From NCBI GenBank assembly GCA_046704445.1, contig JBJKRW010000069.1, positions 1-14,340 of the forward strand: a stretch of 14,340 nt of DNA, in the 5' to 3' direction. The translations under genes were made by a program, and so were the position numbers. The notes beneath the pieces are model-generated. The model worked only from the letters and a program-made list of their open reading frames with translations. It searched no databases and was not told where the DNA came from. Positions 13,286 to 14,340 of this stretch are shown here, one piece after another. This DNA comes from JBJKRW01 sp046704445 (GTDB lineage Bacteria > Patescibacteriota > Microgenomatia > UBA1406 > GWC2-37-13). The first letter of the stretch is position 1. Each line of letters starts with the position of its first letter.

Positions 13286-14340
13286 TTAACCGATAAAGTA
13301 TCCCTGGCCGAAAAAGCCAAGAAGACAGATATGTATGACATATAATACTACGAGAAAGAGTATTTTGATTCGCGCGTTTCGGATTTTTCCAAGGAAAATG
13401 AATGCGGATAAAGAAAGAAGCGCATATCTGGGTATTGAAGAAAAAGTTCCGGTCAGCGTGGGGAGCAGGATGTTCAGGAGGGAAAAAATACCCAATCCTA
13501 TGTATAGGACAAAATCTTTTGATTTTTTTGCCGTGTGTTTTATAGAGCGATAAAGATCAATAAGAAGAACAGCGAATACAAGAGTGAATATTACAAATTC
13601 GGCCACGGATACGAAATACCTGAAATCCCAGCTGGCGGTCAGGAATATTTTTATATACCTGAAATACACCTGCGGAAGAAAGATAAGGCTGGTCGATCTA
13701 TGTGCTCCGAAAATCGGTTGCGCATGGAAAAAAAATAAAGGATCCTTGACCGTATACCACAGATAAATCATATACGCGTCGAGCCCCAGGAGCGGTGAAA
13801 GTACCGACAAGACCTCAACGGGGGACATAAGAAGCCTGTGTTTTTCCCGGGCCGTTTTTTTTTCATGAAGTTTCCGCGCCAGAATATATGTAGCAATGGG
13901 AACGATTAAAAACGCTCCGATAAGCCTCGTGGTTGCCGCAAGGAATGATGCGACAGCGACCAGGATATGATTTTGTTTCCGAAGCCCCCAAAGCGTCAAC
14001 AGGGCAAGCAGAAAAAATAATCCTTCGGTATACACGGCGCCGAAAAAAAAAGAGGTAGGAAATGCCAACAGAAACAGAATAATCCAAAACGATTGCGGCC
14101 TCGTAAACATACGGGAAAGAATCCATAGACCAAACACAAACGATATGTTGGAAATAATAAGGGCGGTAAGTAATTCATTGCGGAAAAACAGAGGAGAAGT
14201 AACATGAATGAGTAAGGGATATAGAGGAAAGTAAGCCTGTTCATACTGCATATATCCTTCTTTTGCCATGAGCAGGTAATGAACTCCGTCAAAATTGGCA
14301 AGAGAGGTGACAAATGCAGGCATATGAAAACCGCCAAGAA
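13286..14340 (-). CDS. PIG-V-like GT-C family glycosyltransferase, N-terminus cut by window edge
   Basis: The frame stays open to the right edge, so about 350 residues are visible. An in-frame ATG at 14323 exists, but family members have a membrane helix before the segment seen here, so the gene probably begins outside. The start of the visible part has the GT-C hallmark: ANFDGVHYLLMAKEGY with an acidic residue in the first external loop, then QAYFPLYPLL as in PIG-V-type mannosyltransferases. The rest is a series of about eight or nine hydrophobic helices with short basic loops (ARKLHEKKTAREKH) and a late SIPRYALLSLSAF motif. Such enzymes move a sugar from a polyprenyl-phosphate donor to a lipid or protein on the outer membrane face. 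The acceptor is unknown. PBP2 follows after 27 nt. Confidence 0.75.
   Translation of the reverse strand, partial: LGGFHMPAFVTSLANFDGVHYLLMAKEGYMQYEQAYFPLYPLLIHVTSPLFFRNELLTALIISNISFVFGLWILSRMFTRPQSFWIILFLLAFPTSFFFGAVYTEGLFFLLALLTLWGLRKQNHILVAVASFLAATTRLIGAFLIVPIATYILARKLHEKKTAREKHRLLMSPVEVLSVLSPLLGLDAYMIYLWYTVKDPLFFFHAQPIFGAHRSTSLIFLPQVYFRYIKIFLTASWDFRYFVSVAEFVIFTLVFAVLLIDLYRSIKHTAKKSKDFVLYIGLGIFSLLNILLPTLTGTFSSIPRYALLSLSAFIFLGKIRNARIKILFLVVLYVIHICLLGFFGQGYFIG

Overview
The window looks like a chromosomal piece of a small-genome bacterium of the Candidate Phyla Radiation (Patescibacteria, perhaps Microgenomates-like). This is inferred from protein types, not from a marker gene: a membrane-anchored VirD4/TraD-like ATPase with no other secretion genes beside it, a pilin-like/Cys-rich surface protein cluster, a PIG-V-like GT-C glycosyltransferase and a lone penicillin-binding protein 2. 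TGA is used as an ordinary stop. There are no rRNA or tRNA genes, transposases or CRISPR arrays. Start sites rarely have a Shine-Dalgarno sequence, and several lie only 6-13 nt downstream of a -10 box, which suggests leaderless or nearly leaderless mRNAs.

Layout. (1) 1-1000, minus strand: the N-terminal 264 residues of a class III PLP aminotransferase, cut by the window edge. A leader precedes it with a TATAAT promoter, a 22-codon peptide rich in Leu/Ile/Val, and a GC-rich hairpin with a T7 tract just before the start codon. The segments can pair as 1:2, 2:3 and 3:4, the layout of ribosome-mediated transcription attenuation. (2) 1019-1833, minus: a membrane-anchored TPR protein followed by acylphosphatase. 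(3) 1946-5520, plus: the VirD4/TraD-like ATPase, an FAD/NAD(P) oxidoreductase and a small XRE-type repressor. (4) 5536-11308, minus: a surface module made of a 724-residue membrane protein with Pro-rich stalks, a 224-residue anchored protein, a 683-residue secreted protein with a Cys-rich domain, and a PilX/GspK-like pilin-type protein. The last three genes overlap or abut and have one clear promoter. (5) 11579-14340, minus: PBP2, preceded by a PIG-V-like multi-pass glycosyltransferase cut by the right edge.

Functionally the window centres on the cell envelope: peptidoglycan cross-linking (PBP2), lipid-linked sugar transfer (GT-C enzyme), and an exported, possibly pilus-associated structure that may serve attachment. 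The most notable regulatory element is the putative attenuator. A second curiosity is a 15-nt sequence that occurs as a perfect hairpin after PBP2 and as a half copy after the XRE gene.
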